A DNA stretch of 64,000 nt from NCBI GenBank assembly GCA_041396045.1, contig JAWKZI010000006.1, positions 155,531 through 219,530 of the forward strand, in the 5' to 3' direction. Every line of letters starts with the position of its first letter. The stretch's first letter is position 1. The DNA comes from SHZI01 sp041396045 (GTDB lineage: Bacteria > Pseudomonadota > Gammaproteobacteria > Steroidobacterales > GCA-2729495). Below are positions 1 through 9,087 of the stretch, one piece after another. The notes beneath the pieces are model-generated. The model did not search any database, had not been told where the DNA came from, and saw only the letters and a program-made list of their open reading frames with translations. The position numbers and the translations under genes were made by a program.

Positions 1-1
1 T

Positions 2-340
2 CGCGCCATCGATGAGTATCTTGAGATTGGTGCCTTTATCGACGCTGGTCTGAAGCAACAGGTTTCACTGGATCTCGTGAGCTTTGAGCGCGCCGCATGC
101 CGCGCACTACCAGATGAGGAGCGCAAGCAGTTTCTTGAGGTTCAGTATCAGGCGCTGCGCTGGACATTCCTGGGTTCGGCCATGCTGAACAAGAATTTTC
201 TGATATCACTTGCTCAGGTAAGTCGCGCAGCCAGTCAGCGCGTCGAAAGTGCGGGGCTGGCGATCAGCCAACAGCAGGGCGCGACGGCAGCACCTTGGCA
301 TTCAGCCGGAAGAGATTGCCAGGGTCGTAACGATCCTTGA
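2..340 (+). CDS. C-terminal part of an unrecognised protein (5' truncated)
   Basis: An open frame enters from the left edge (codon phase beginning at base 2) and runs to TGA at 338-340; the first in-window ATG (77) is probably internal, since the frame is open before it. The visible residues are charged and look alpha-helical for the first 75 or so, with motifs such as ALPDEERKQF and ALRWTFLGSAML. The last 26 codons lie over the 3' end of the convergent oxidase gene and read like low-quality sequence, so the true stop could have been moved by an indel. I do not recognise the family and assign no function. Confidence 0.4.
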   Translation, partial: RAIDEYLEIGAFIDAGLKQQVSLDLVSFERAACRALPDEERKQFLEVQYQALRWTFLGSAMLNKNFLISLAQVSRAASQRVESAGLAISQQQGATAAPWHSAGRDCQGRNDP

Positions 341-1763
341 GCTTGACCAGACGTGAATAGTTGGCGCCGAAGTTTGCCCTTACCTTTTCCTGGCTATCGC
401 CGATTTCGGTATTGAAGTAGTAGCCGCGGGTGTAAGGCTCCACAGTGGCCCAGAAGGCCTTGAGCCAGGCTATATGTGCCGGTGTCTGAGCTGGATCAGT
501 CCAGCTGGTGAGAGTCACCAGATCAAAGCGAGCGCCCCGGTGAGGAAATGCGGTGGCGTCCGGGCGAACTCGTTGGATTGCGCCGCGCAGATGCTGCAGC
601 AGGATAACAGTCGCCCGGCCGGGGTCCGGTCTGTAGCCCGCCAGCAGGGTGTCGAACAATTCGGGTTGAATGCGCTCTACGAAGCCACTTTTCAGATAGT
701 AATTGCGGCCGACTGCATTGGCTTCATCGCCGCTAGTCTGCAAGTCCAGATAGGGCATCGGCTTGATCTGGTCGGCCAGCGGCTTGCCGAACTGGCGGAT
801 CGGCATAATGAGTTTCTCGCCTGTGGAGATTTTGCCGGAGTAACAAACCTCCAGCATCACCATGGGCTCGCCGCCTGGCGGTGCGACAATTGCACAGTCC
901 AGATTGAGTTCATCGGGTGCCGTCTCGGCGAAATTCGCGAGAAAAGTGAGCACGTCTCGCGCCTGACTGAAGGGATAGATGATTGATCCACCCAGGATTA
1001 CCGGCTGAACTTCATGAAGCCGGAATTCGAAGCTGGTAACGACGCCGAAGTTACCGCCACCGCCGCGAAGTCCCCAGTACAGATCGGGGTTCTCATCCTG
1101 ACTCGCGCGCCTGACTTCGCCGTCGGCGGTTACCACGTCGGCCGCCAGCATGTTGTCGCAGGCGAGACCAAACCGCCGACCCAGCCGTCCGAAGCCGCCG
1201 CCGAGTGTGAGGCCAGCCGTGCCAGTGTGGGATACGGTTCCGGCCGTTGTCGCCAGGCCGAAGTGCTGGGACTCGCGATCCAGTTCGCCCAACAGAGACC
1301 CGGCCGGTACAAAGGCACGTTTGGCGCGCGGATCTACCCGTACGCCGCGCATCGCCGACAGGTCAATCATCAGGCCACCGTCGCATACGGACTGGCCCGA
1401 TGTGCTGTGCCCGCCGCCGCGCACGGCAACCAGCAGATTATTGCTGCGGGCGAATTGCACCGCGTTTGATACGTCGGTGGCACCGGTGCATTGGGCGATC
1501 AATGCGGGTCGACGATCGATCATCCCGTTCCAGACATGGCGTGCCCGTTCGTAGCCATCCTGTCCGGGAAGCAGCAGCGGGCCACGCAGGCTGTTGCGGA
1601 AATCGTCAACTGCGGAACGGCTGAGCGTCATCTCCCCGCCATTCAGCCGGATGGCGGGGATGTCGCCGGCCACGGCGGCGATGACCGAGGCAAAGGTGCG
1701 GGCGAGGGGTACACCGCCCGCTGCCGCCCCGAGGAAAGATCCGAGCAGTAACCGGCGTTGCAT
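264..1763 (-). CDS. Secreted FAD-linked oxidase (berberine-bridge/GOOX-like family)
   Basis: Predicted flavoenzyme oxidising an alcohol or sugar-like substrate with O2; the substrate is unknown. The N-terminus MQRRLLLGSF followed by a small-residue stretch resembles a twin-arginine signal, so export to the periplasm is likely. An FAD_binding_4 domain occupies about residues 85-255 and contains RGGGHS with His119, the residue that carries FAD covalently in this family. The second covalent anchor (a Cys in the TGTC-type loop of bicovalent members) is replaced by Val/Ser in AGTVSHTGTAG. A BBE-type C-terminus ends with a YDPGNLFRLN motif. I chose ATG 1763 over the adjacent GTG at 1766; GGAG lies about 9 nt upstream. 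It sits 84 bp downstream of kup on the same strand. Length (499 aa) is normal. Confidence 0.85.
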   Translation of the reverse strand: MQRRLLLGSFLGAAAGGVPLARTFASVIAAVAGDIPAIRLNGGEMTLSRSAVDDFRNSLRGPLLLPGQDGYERARHVWNGMIDRRPALIAQCTGATDVSNAVQFARSNNLLVAVRGGGHSTSGQSVCDGGLMIDLSAMRGVRVDPRAKRAFVPAGSLLGELDRESQHFGLATTAGTVSHTGTAGLTLGGGFGRLGRRFGLACDNMLAADVVTADGEVRRASQDENPDLYWGLRGGGGNFGVVTSFEFRLHEVQPVILGGSIIYPFSQARDVLTFLANFAETAPDELNLDCAIVAPPGGEPMVMLEVCYSGKISTGEKLIMPIRQFGKPLADQIKPMPYLDLQTSGDEANAVGRNYYLKSGFVERIQPELFDTLLAGYRPDPGRATVILLQHLRGAIQRVRPDATAFPHRGARFDLVTLTSWTDPAQTPAHIAWLKAFWATVEPYTRGYYFNTEIGDSQEKVRANFGANYSRLVKLKDRYDPGNLFRLNAKVLPSRPAVG

Positions 1764-1847
1764 CACGTGTTACTCCACACCTTCAGCCGGGAGAAAAATT
1801 GGCACGAATCCGGAAAAATACCAGTGGGGCCGCGCCGCTGCCGCTGC

Positions 1848-3783
1848 CTAGATTTCGATCTGGATCCCCAATTCGACGACTTGCTCGGTGGGTAACCCGT
1901 AGTAGATGGCTGCTCGTTGTGCATTGCGGGTGATCAGCGCAAACAGCCGCTCGCGCCAGTAAGCCATGCCGTGTGCATCGTCCCGGGGGATCACCGTCTC
2001 GATACCCAGGTAATACGTGGTCTCCTTCAGATCGATGACCAGGCCCAGCCGCTCGCAGCCCCGGAGGGTGACGGGAATATTTGGGGTCTGCATGTAGCCG
2101 TAGTGCATGACCACGCGGAACAGACCGTCGGCCAGGCGTTGTACGGCTACCCGTTCTCGCGCCGGTACCCGGGGCCGGTTGTCTGTACGCAGAGTTAGTA
2201 GCACGACCTGTTCGTTCAGCACACGGTTCCGCGCCAGATGATGCCGGAGAATTGCGGGCACGCCTTCCGAGTAGCGCGCCAGGAATACGCCCGTACCCGG
2301 GATGGTATGTGCGCGCTCCCGCTCCGCCGATGCGAGAAACTCCGGAATGCCCAGGCGCATTTTGTCCAGGCTGCCCAGAACCAGACGCCGGCCCCGGCGC
2401 CAGGTAGTCATTACCGTGAACACCAGCACGCCAACCAGAAGCGGATACCAGCCGCCGTCGAAAAATTTGAACAGATTGGCGCCGAGGAATGCCCAGTCGA
2501 CAATCCAGATGGTCAGCACACCGATGATGGCCAGCCACGGTCGTTGCCAGTGGCGCCAGGCCACTACAGCAGCCAGCAAGGTGGTGATGGCCATGTCTGT
2601 CGACACCGACAGGCCGTAGGCGGCGCCCAGCCGGTCGGAGGATCCGAAGCCGAGCACAAGGCCGATCGTGGCGGCCATGAGCAGCCAGTTTGCAAGTGGA
2701 ATATAGATTTGTCCGCGTTCCGTGGCCGAGGTGTGTACAACCTTCATGCCCGGCAACATGCCAAGGCGCACAGCCTGGGCGGTCAGCGAAAAAGTTCCGG
2801 TGATGACCGCCTGCGACGCGATTATTGTCGCCAGCGTGGCCAGCACAACCAGGGCCAGCCGCATTTCTGCCGGCGCCAGATCGAAGAAGGGATGGGCGGC
2901 TTCTGCGGGCTTCGTGAGGATCAATGCACCCTGTCCGAAGTAATTGAGCAGCAGCGCAGGCAATACCACGCCGAACCAGGAGAGGCGGATGGGTCCCAGG
3001 CCGAAGTGGCCCATATCCGCGTACAGGGCTTCACCGCCGGTAACCACCAGGAAGATCGTGCCGAGGACCAGATAGCCGGTCATTCCATTGGCCTGGAAGA
3101 AGGTCAGTGCGTGCAGCGGATTCACGGCGGCAAGGACGGCTGGCTGCAGCAAAATGCCCCGCACGCCCAGCACAGCCAGGACCAGAAACCACACGCACAT
3201 CACAGGCCCGAAAACGCTGCCGATGCGCTGGGTGCCGTGGCGCTGAAAGAAAAACAGGCTGGCGAGGATCAGGATCGTTAACGGCACGATCCATACTTCC
3301 AGTGCACCATGCACGCGACCCAACCCTTCGATGGCACTGAGCACGGAGATGGCCGGGGTGATTGTCCCGTCGCCATACAGCAGGGCCGCGCCGAACAGTC
3401 CCAGTGGCACGAGCAGAATGCGGGCGGCCCGGTGTTGACGTTCCAGCGGTCGCAGCAGGGCCACCAGCGCGATGATGCCGCGCCCTCGCCATGGTTGTCC
3501 TGGCGCATGACGAAGACCAGATACTTGATCGAGATGATCAGGATCAGCGCCCAGAAGACCAGTGACAGAATGCCGAGGATATTCTCCGGCGTAACGGGTA
3601 TTGATAGGCACCGAAAAAGCACTGCCGGATCGCGTACAGTGGGCTGGTACCGATGTCGCCAAAAACCACCCCAAGTGCGCCCAGGCCCGCCGGCAGCAAG
3701 GCCGAAGGACGGGGCTCATCGCCGACAAGCTGGTCTACGGTACGCTGATCGCCGATATGGTGATCGTCGCGCCTACCAGCCAT
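1848..3783 (-). CDS. kup: Kup-family low-affinity K+/H+ symporter, two frameshifts near the N-terminus
   Basis: Inner-membrane potassium uptake protein of the Kup/HAK family. Reading from ATG 3783, the typical start GVVFGDIGTSPLYAI is present, then the frame changes near 3600 (the reading continues as VTPENILGILSLVFWALI) and again near 3485, where GEGGIIALVALL is expected but a base is missing within GAGGGCGCGG. From there to the stop at 1848-1850 the protein is uninterrupted: about 10 further membrane segments and a cytosolic C-terminal region. All three parts align in order with one Kup protein of about 645 residues, so a single gene with two single-base indels is the best reading. If the indels are real the protein is dead. 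It is divergent from the DUF2141 gene at 3816. Confidence 0.88.
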
Positions 3784-3815
3784 TTGCAGAAAAACCTGTA
3801 CCGGGGAGACGTGTC

Positions 3816-4268
3816 ATGAAACGCCAGTTGCTGCTATTCGCCTTGTTCATCATTTCGCTGCCGGCTCCGTTTCTGGTGCCTGGCGTCGCCGCCGCCGACG
3901 GCACACTGGTGACGGTGCAGGTCACCAACGTGGTCAAGCCCGAGGGCGTGTTGATGGTCGGCGCCTATACCAGCTCCGACACCTGGCTGGGTGCCGCCCC
4001 GGCTGCCCACAAGAATATACCGGTACCGGAAAACGTGCGGGACGGAATGGTGAGTTTTGAAATGCGCTTGCCGCCGGGCAACTACGCGCTGTCAATCCTG
4101 CAGGACCTGAACGGCAACCAGAAGCTGGATACCAATTTTCTGGGCATTCCGACCGAACCGTCCGGCTCGTCCAACGATGCACCAGCGAGGTTCTCCGCAC
4201 CCAAGTTCAAGGATGCACTGTTCACCGTGAGCGACGAGCCGGTGACGCTGCGTATCACCCTGCGTTGA
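3816..4268 (+). CDS. Secreted DUF2141 domain protein
   Basis: A 150-residue protein with a clear signal peptide (MKRQLLLFALFIISLPAPF, then cleavage near VAAADG). The mature part contains the DUF2141 pattern: an N-terminal beta-strand region, a LPPGNYALSILQDLNGNQKLD motif-like block near residues 88-108 and FLGIPTEPSGSSN. The family is periplasmic or outer-membrane associated and its biochemical role is not established. The start ATG 3816 has GGGGAG about 8 nt upstream. It is transcribed divergently from kup and followed 22 bp later by the flavoprotein gene, possibly as a two-gene unit. Confidence 0.8.
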   Translation: MKRQLLLFALFIISLPAPFLVPGVAAADGTLVTVQVTNVVKPEGVLMVGAYTSSDTWLGAAPAAHKNIPVPENVRDGMVSFEMRLPPGNYALSILQDLNGNQKLDTNFLGIPTEPSGSSNDAPARFSAPKFKDALFTVSDEPVTLRITLR

Positions 4269-4290
4269 AGCTGGTTGCAACCGGGACCGG

Positions 4291-5424
4291 ATGGCGCAGA
4301 ACGTACTTCTCGTTGGTGGCGGGCATGTCAATCTCCATGTGGCAGCGCACGCGCGCTCCCTGATAGCGGCCGGGGCGCGGGTGGTCCTCGTTGATCCAGG
4401 CGAGTTCTGGTATTCGGGGCTGGCCACGGGAATGCTGGGTGGCATGTTCGACGCTGTTGATGATCAGGTCGACTTGGGAGCACTGATCGGGCAGCACGGT
4501 GGCGAGTTCGTCAGACGCAGAGTCGAAAGTATCGATACACGCCAGCGCTGCGTTCATCTGGCCGGTGGCGCAGACCTTCCCTATGATTACCTGTCGCTCA
4601 ATGTCGGCAGCGAGGTTGGCATGGCTGCAATCGACGGCGCTGTGAGTGATCCTGCTGTCTGGCCAGTCAAACCAATCAGTAATCTCTGGCGCCTGCGCAT
4701 TTGCCTGGAAGCACTGTTTCAGGCTGGCGAGTCACCGCGGATCGTTGTGGTCGGTGGCGGCCCTACCGGTACGGAGATTGCGGCCAACATTGCCGCGCTG
4801 GCGGCACGTTTTGGTACCAGTGCACATGTCGGACTGGTCACTGCCGGCAGCGATCTGCTGGAGCAGGCACCGGCCGGTGCCCGAAAATTGCTGGGCCGAA
4901 AGCTGATCACATGCGGCATCGGGATCCGCACCCGGACCCGCGTGGTGCGTCGCCTCCGCGAGTCGCTGCTCACCAAGGATGGCAGCAGCATTCCGGCAGA
5001 CATCGTGGTTGTCGCAACCGGGCTGGATGCCAATTCACTGGTCCAGACCATGAACTTGCCGATCGACGGGCAGGGCGGGCTGCGCATCAACAGTCGTTTG
5101 CATTCGGTTGCGGACCGCCGGATATTTGCCGGTGGCGATGTGGCCGCCATCGATGGTTTCGATTTGCCGAAGCTGGGTGTATTCGGCGTGCGTCAGGCGC
5201 CGTACGTTCATGCCAACCTGCTGGCGAGCCTCACCGGTGAGCCACTCGTCGAATACCATCCGCAGAAGCGCTACCTCGCCATTCTCAATCTCGGCGATGG
5301 CACCGCGCTGTCTGTCTGGGGACCGTTCTGGTGGTATGGCCAATCCAGCATGTGGCTGAAGAACCGTATAGACCGCCGCTTTCTCGCCGGGTATCGCGCC
5401 ACCCCGTTGAAACTTTCGCGTTAA
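4291..5424 (+). CDS. NDH-2-like pyridine nucleotide-disulfide oxidoreductase family flavoprotein
   Basis: Predicted FAD/NAD(P)-dependent oxidoreductase of 377 residues. The N-terminal Rossmann motif LLVGGGHVNLH (residues 6-16) binds FAD, a second one VVVGGGPTGTE near residue 152 binds NAD(P)H, and the FAD-proximal motif IFAGGDVAAI lies near residue 279. No CxxxxC redox disulfide is visible, which points to the NADH:quinone (Ndh/Sqr-like) branch rather than to disulfide reductases. There is no signal peptide; a C-terminal stretch WGPFWWYGQSSMWLKNRIDR could be amphipathic and membrane-binding, as in NDH-2. The physiological electron acceptor is unknown. The gene lies between the DUF2141 gene and the DUF2868 gene with short gaps. 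Confidence 0.78.
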   Translation: MAQNVLLVGGGHVNLHVAAHARSLIAAGARVVLVDPGEFWYSGLATGMLGGMFDAVDDQVDLGALIGQHGGEFVRRRVESIDTRQRCVHLAGGADLPYDYLSLNVGSEVGMAAIDGAVSDPAVWPVKPISNLWRLRICLEALFQAGESPRIVVVGGGPTGTEIAANIAALAARFGTSAHVGLVTAGSDLLEQAPAGARKLLGRKLITCGIGIRTRTRVVRRLRESLLTKDGSSIPADIVVVATGLDANSLVQTMNLPIDGQGGLRINSRLHSVADRRIFAGGDVAAIDGFDLPKLGVFGVRQAPYVHANLLASLTGEPLVEYHPQKRYLAILNLGDGTALSVWGPFWWYGQSSMWLKNRIDRRFLAGYRATPLKLSR

Positions 5425-5455
5425 GCTTCGCGCCACCGGGAGGATACGCTGTCGC

Positions 5456-6907
5456 ATGAACGAAACCGCCGCTCTTGACGTGTTGGCTGTACGTGCACTG
5501 GAAAGTGCCGACGTAGAGCGCCGCGTGTGGACCGACAGCGATCGTGAATGGGCGAGCCGCGCTGCAGCCGAGATTGTGGGCGACAGGGCTGAGGCGGAGA
5601 CGTTCCTGGCCCGGCGCGCACGGCTGGTCATGGAAAAAGCTGATTGAGCGCAAGGACCAGATTCCTCGTGCAGTACGTGCCTGGCGCTGGCGGTCGTGGG
5701 TGGGCATCGTCATCGTGGCTGCGGCGTTCGTACTGGCGCCGCGGTTGATCACTTCGCCAGCAATCAACAGGTCAATATTCTGGCACCGCCGGTACTTGGA
5801 TTGCTGGTGTGGAATCTTGTGGTCTACGTGAGTCTGGCTATCCGTGCCGTCATGCGGATGCGCCGGTCGGTTGGTATTGGTCCCGCAAGACGCACCGTGG
5901 TGTGGATGGGTGCAGCGGCCGGATTGTTTAGACGCCCGTCGAAGTCCGGAAACGCTATCCGGCGGGAGGTTCTGACCCGGTTTGCTCGCGACTGGACGGC
6001 GCTTACCGCGCCGCTGTATGCGGCACGCGCGGTACGTATCCTGCATCTGGCTGCGGCAGCCGTTGCGATTGGTGTAATCGCCGGACTCTATATGCGTGGC
6101 ATCGCCTTCGAATATCGTGCCACCTGGCAGAGCACTTTCCTGGGTGCAGAAACAGTCAGGTCGATTGTTGCCATCGGTTACGCACCTGGATTGTGGCTGA
6201 TGCGCATGCCAGTGCCGGACGTCAGTGAAATCGCCAGTCTGCAATTGCCTCCTGGCGAAAACGCGGCCCCCTGGTTGCACCTGATGGCCGCTACTTTGCT
6301 GCTGGTCGTGGTGGCGCCCCGGCTGGTGCTCGCGGTGGTGGCGGGCGTGAAGGAGTACTTCAAAGCCAGCAATCTGTCGGTGGTGATTACCCAACCGTAT
6401 TTTCAGCGGGTTTTGCGCGGCTTTCACACCGGGCGTGCCCGGGTTGAGGTTCTGCCTTACAGCGTTGATCTGAGCACCGACGGTATTGCCAATCTGGAGG
6501 ATCTGCTGGCCCGGGTGCTGGGTGGCAACGTCGAGCTGACATCACTGCCCGCGGCGCAATACGGTGACGAAGCGCCCGCAGCCGACAGCTGGGAGCCTGA
6601 TGATACCGATCCGCTGGTCGTGCTCCATGATCTGACCGTGACGCCTGAGCAGGACGTTCACGGATCCTTTCTCGCTACGCTGGCGCAGAATGCGCTGTCG
6701 CGCCGCTTGATGGTCTTTGTTGACGAGAGCAGTTTCAGCGCGCGTATAGGCGCGCCGGAGCGACTGGCCAGGCGCCGTCAGCTCTGGACGGAATTTTGTG
6801 CCGAATACAACATGACGCCATTGTTCATCAATCTGGAATCGCCCGATCTGGTTGCGGCCGAGGAGAAGCTGGACGGCATACTTACTGCGACGGAATCCCG
6901 GCCATGA
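5456..6907 (+). CDS. DUF2868 membrane protein, two frameshifts in the N-terminal third
   Basis: The family is a membrane protein that travels with DUF3482 GTPases; its function is unknown. From ATG 5456 the frame reads MNETAALDVLAVRALESADV, then must shift near 5640 (to read IERKDQIPRAVRAWRWRSWV plus a membrane segment) and again near 5748 (to read NILAPPVLGLLVWNLVVYV, a family hallmark) before continuing open to TGA 6905-6907. Further membrane segments lie around 6040-6100 and 6280-6340, followed by a soluble C-terminal region. The longest single open segment begins at 5696. The stop overlaps the start of the GTPase gene (ATGA), so the two are translationally coupled. The shifts look like sequencing errors because flanking parts match one family in order. 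Confidence 0.75.
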
Positions 6908-8361
6908 CCACCGTCGCCGTGTCACTCATCTCGCACACCAATGCCGGCAAGACAACACTGGCACGTACCCTGCTGGGTCAGGATGTCGGCGAGGTGGACG
7001 ACGCACCCCACGTAACGACCGAAAACACAGCGTATCCGTTGATTACTTCGCCGGAGGGCGATGTGTTGATGCTCTGGGATACACCAGGCTTTGGCGACAG
7101 CAAACGACTGGCCAATCGCCTGGTCCAGCAGGACCGTCCCGTCGGCTGGTTTCTCTCGCAGGTGTGGGATCGCTTCAGGGATCGAAGCTTCTGGCTGACG
7201 CAGATGGCGGTAAGCAATGTCCGCGAACACGCCGATGTTGTGCTCTATCTGGTTAACGCTTCCGAGTCAGCGGCCAACGCCGGTTATCTGCCCGCTGAAA
7301 TGGCATTGCTTGAGTGGTTGGGCAAGCCGGTCATCGTGTTGCTGAATCAGGCTGGTGCAGCGCATTCCCTGGACAATGAGGCAGAGCACATCAGCGCCTG
7401 GCACGAAGCCTTGCGCCAGTACCCACAGGTGCACGATGTGCTGGCGCTGGATGCGTTCGCCCGCTGCTGGGTTCAGGAGCTCACCTTGTTCAGACGTCTG
7501 CGCACCGTGTTGCCGGCTGACAAGCAGTCTGCACTGGAGCGTCTCTCGGCAACCTGGGAGAGCGGCCAATGGCTGCGCCTGGACAAGGCGATGGAAGCTT
7601 TGGCCATGCCAATTGCCAGGGCCGCCTGTACCCGCATCCCTGTTCCACCCCGGCCCTTGCTGCGCTGGGTGGGTGCGGCGATCGGCTTGAAACAGGACGA
7701 CCCCAATGCAGGTGCGGGTGCTTCATCGCGTTTGCTGGCCAGTCAGCTGGAGAAAGAACAGCGCGCTTGTACGAACCGCTTGCTGGCGATCTACGATCTG
7801 CACGGCGAGGCGTCAGAAGAGCTGGCCGAGTTGCTGGACAGCGATTTCATCAATGCAGCGCCGGTTGCTGAAGGGCGGGCGGCTGCCATCGGTGGCCTTG
7901 TATCGGGGGCCACGACCGGGCTGGCAGCGGATCTTGCGGCGGGCGGCCTGACCCTGGGCGGCGGCATGCTGGCTGGTGCTGTACTCGGTGCCGTTGCCGG
8001 CGCAGGGATTGCGCGCGGCGTTAATGTGGTTCGTGGAGAGACGGAGGCTAACGTTCGTTGGGGAGACGCTTTCCTCGATGGTCTGGTTCAATCCGCGCTG
8101 TTGCGCTATCTCGCAGTTGCACACTATGGCCGGGGTCGTGGCGACTGGCAGGACAGTGAATTTCCGCCGATATGGCGATCATTGGCAGAGCGGGCAGTGG
8201 CGAAGCGGCAGGCCGCCCTGGCGGACATCTGGTCACTGCGCGAGCCTGGTTGTGAGTCATCCGCACTGGCGCCGCGTATTGCCGAAGAGTTGGGCCAAAT
8301 GACGCGAACGATACTCAACAAGTTGTACCCGCACGTCCTGCCACAGCAAGATCCTGCTTGA
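6904..8361 (+). CDS. GTPase with C-terminal DUF3482 domain
   Basis: A 485-residue P-loop GTPase. The G1 motif is SHTNAGKTTL (residues 9-18), a switch region with conserved Thr follows (HVTTENTAYP), and G3 is DTPGFGDS near residue 60; the G4 position reads LLNQAG rather than canonical NKxD, so base specificity may be altered. The C-terminal DUF3482 half (from about residue 290) contains a glycine/alanine-rich hydrophobic stretch around residues 325-375 (AGGLTLGGGMLAGAVLGAVAG) that could insert into or sit on the membrane. Start ATG 6904 overlaps the DUF2868 stop. The pair is a recurring bacterial gene couple; I infer a membrane-tethered GTPase complex, but the biological process is unknown. 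The convergent gene ends 14 bp downstream. Confidence 0.85.
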   Translation: MTTVAVSLISHTNAGKTTLARTLLGQDVGEVDDAPHVTTENTAYPLITSPEGDVLMLWDTPGFGDSKRLANRLVQQDRPVGWFLSQVWDRFRDRSFWLTQMAVSNVREHADVVLYLVNASESAANAGYLPAEMALLEWLGKPVIVLLNQAGAAHSLDNEAEHISAWHEALRQYPQVHDVLALDAFARCWVQELTLFRRLRTVLPADKQSALERLSATWESGQWLRLDKAMEALAMPIARAACTRIPVPPRPLLRWVGAAIGLKQDDPNAGAGASSRLLASQLEKEQRACTNRLLAIYDLHGEASEELAELLDSDFINAAPVAEGRAAAIGGLVSGATTGLAADLAAGGLTLGGGMLAGAVLGAVAGAGIARGVNVVRGETEANVRWGDAFLDGLVQSALLRYLAVAHYGRGRGDWQDSEFPPIWRSLAERAVAKRQAALADIWSLREPGCESSALAPRIAEELGQMTRTILNKLYPHVLPQQDPA

Positions 8362-8375
8362 GCCTGGTGGTTAAC

Positions 8376-8960
8376 CTAGTGGCTGGCAGTCTCCGTGCGG
8401 GGCGTGGAGGCCATTGCCGTTTGCAGGTGGCGGATCTTCCAGTCGCCACCAATACGACTTAGTACCGCCGTGCCTTTGCCGTGCATCGAAACCGGGTGCT
8501 TGCCACCGTCAAACTTGTCGCTGACCACGGTAACGTCCATCGCCCACGAGAATGTGGCGTAGGCGAGATCTCCGCTGGCGTAGGCTCGAATGTCACTCAG
8601 CCGGTAATTGGGCTTTTCGAACAGCTTCATTTCCGGCGCCATATGGTCGTAGTAGCTTTGCCAGCCGATGTTGACGTAGGTACCTTCGAAGAAGCTGAAG
8701 TCGTTGCCGGTTACCAGCAGCGGCTTGATCTTTGTCAGGTCATTGCTGGTCATCGCCGCGGCGTACCTTTGCAAGACGGCTACAGCTGCCTGCGCCTCCG
8801 GGCTCGAGATCGCGGGTGTGGCGGGGGTATGCGTCTCGCCCTCGTGGGAGAGTGCCATGCCGGATGCGCCGACCGTCAATAGCAGGCCCAGCACCGCCTG
8901 CCCCAGGACTGATGACGAGAGAGCCTGAGTCTTTTCCACACTCACTTTTCGATTTGGCAT
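8376..8960 (-). CDS. Exported NTF2-like (SnoaL/DUF4440-type) protein
   Basis: A 194-residue protein with an N-terminal signal-like hydrophobic segment (VLGQAVLGLLLTVGASGMA) and a small alpha+beta cone domain: EAQAAVAVLQRYAAAMTSND followed by FFEGTYVNIGWQSYYDH and a closing strand GDWKIRHLQTAM. These are the hallmarks of NTF2-like DUF4440/SnoaL proteins, which range from ketosteroid isomerase-type enzymes to non-catalytic binding domains; no function can be chosen here. Upstream in-frame ATGs at 8975, 8981 and 9011 are alternatives; none has a strong ribosome site. I chose 8960 because it puts the positive residues just before the hydrophobic segment. It is convergent with the DUF3482 GTPase gene. 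Confidence 0.7.
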   Translation of the reverse strand: MPNRKVSVEKTQALSSSVLGQAVLGLLLTVGASGMALSHEGETHTPATPAISSPEAQAAVAVLQRYAAAMTSNDLTKIKPLLVTGNDFSFFEGTYVNIGWQSYYDHMAPEMKLFEKPNYRLSDIRAYASGDLAYATFSWAMDVTVVSDKFDGGKHPVSMHGKGTAVLSRIGGDWKIRHLQTAMASTPRTETASH

Positions 8961-9087
8961 TGCTGATTTTTCCATTTGCATTGAGGGGTTGTTCGTCGGC
9001 TGAACCGGCATGACGGTAGACTATCGCACATGGTGCGGATTTGACCATGACTGCGAAATTATTCCTGACGCCCTGGAGCGCCGACTG

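Noticed and set aside
2238..3281. A 347-codon plus-strand open frame
   Set aside because: It is antisense to kup, His/Gln/Arg-rich without family resemblance, and an effect of high G+C codon bias.
5285..6427. A 380-codon minus-strand open frame
   Set aside because: Antisense to the flavoprotein end and DUF2868; no recognisable protein features.
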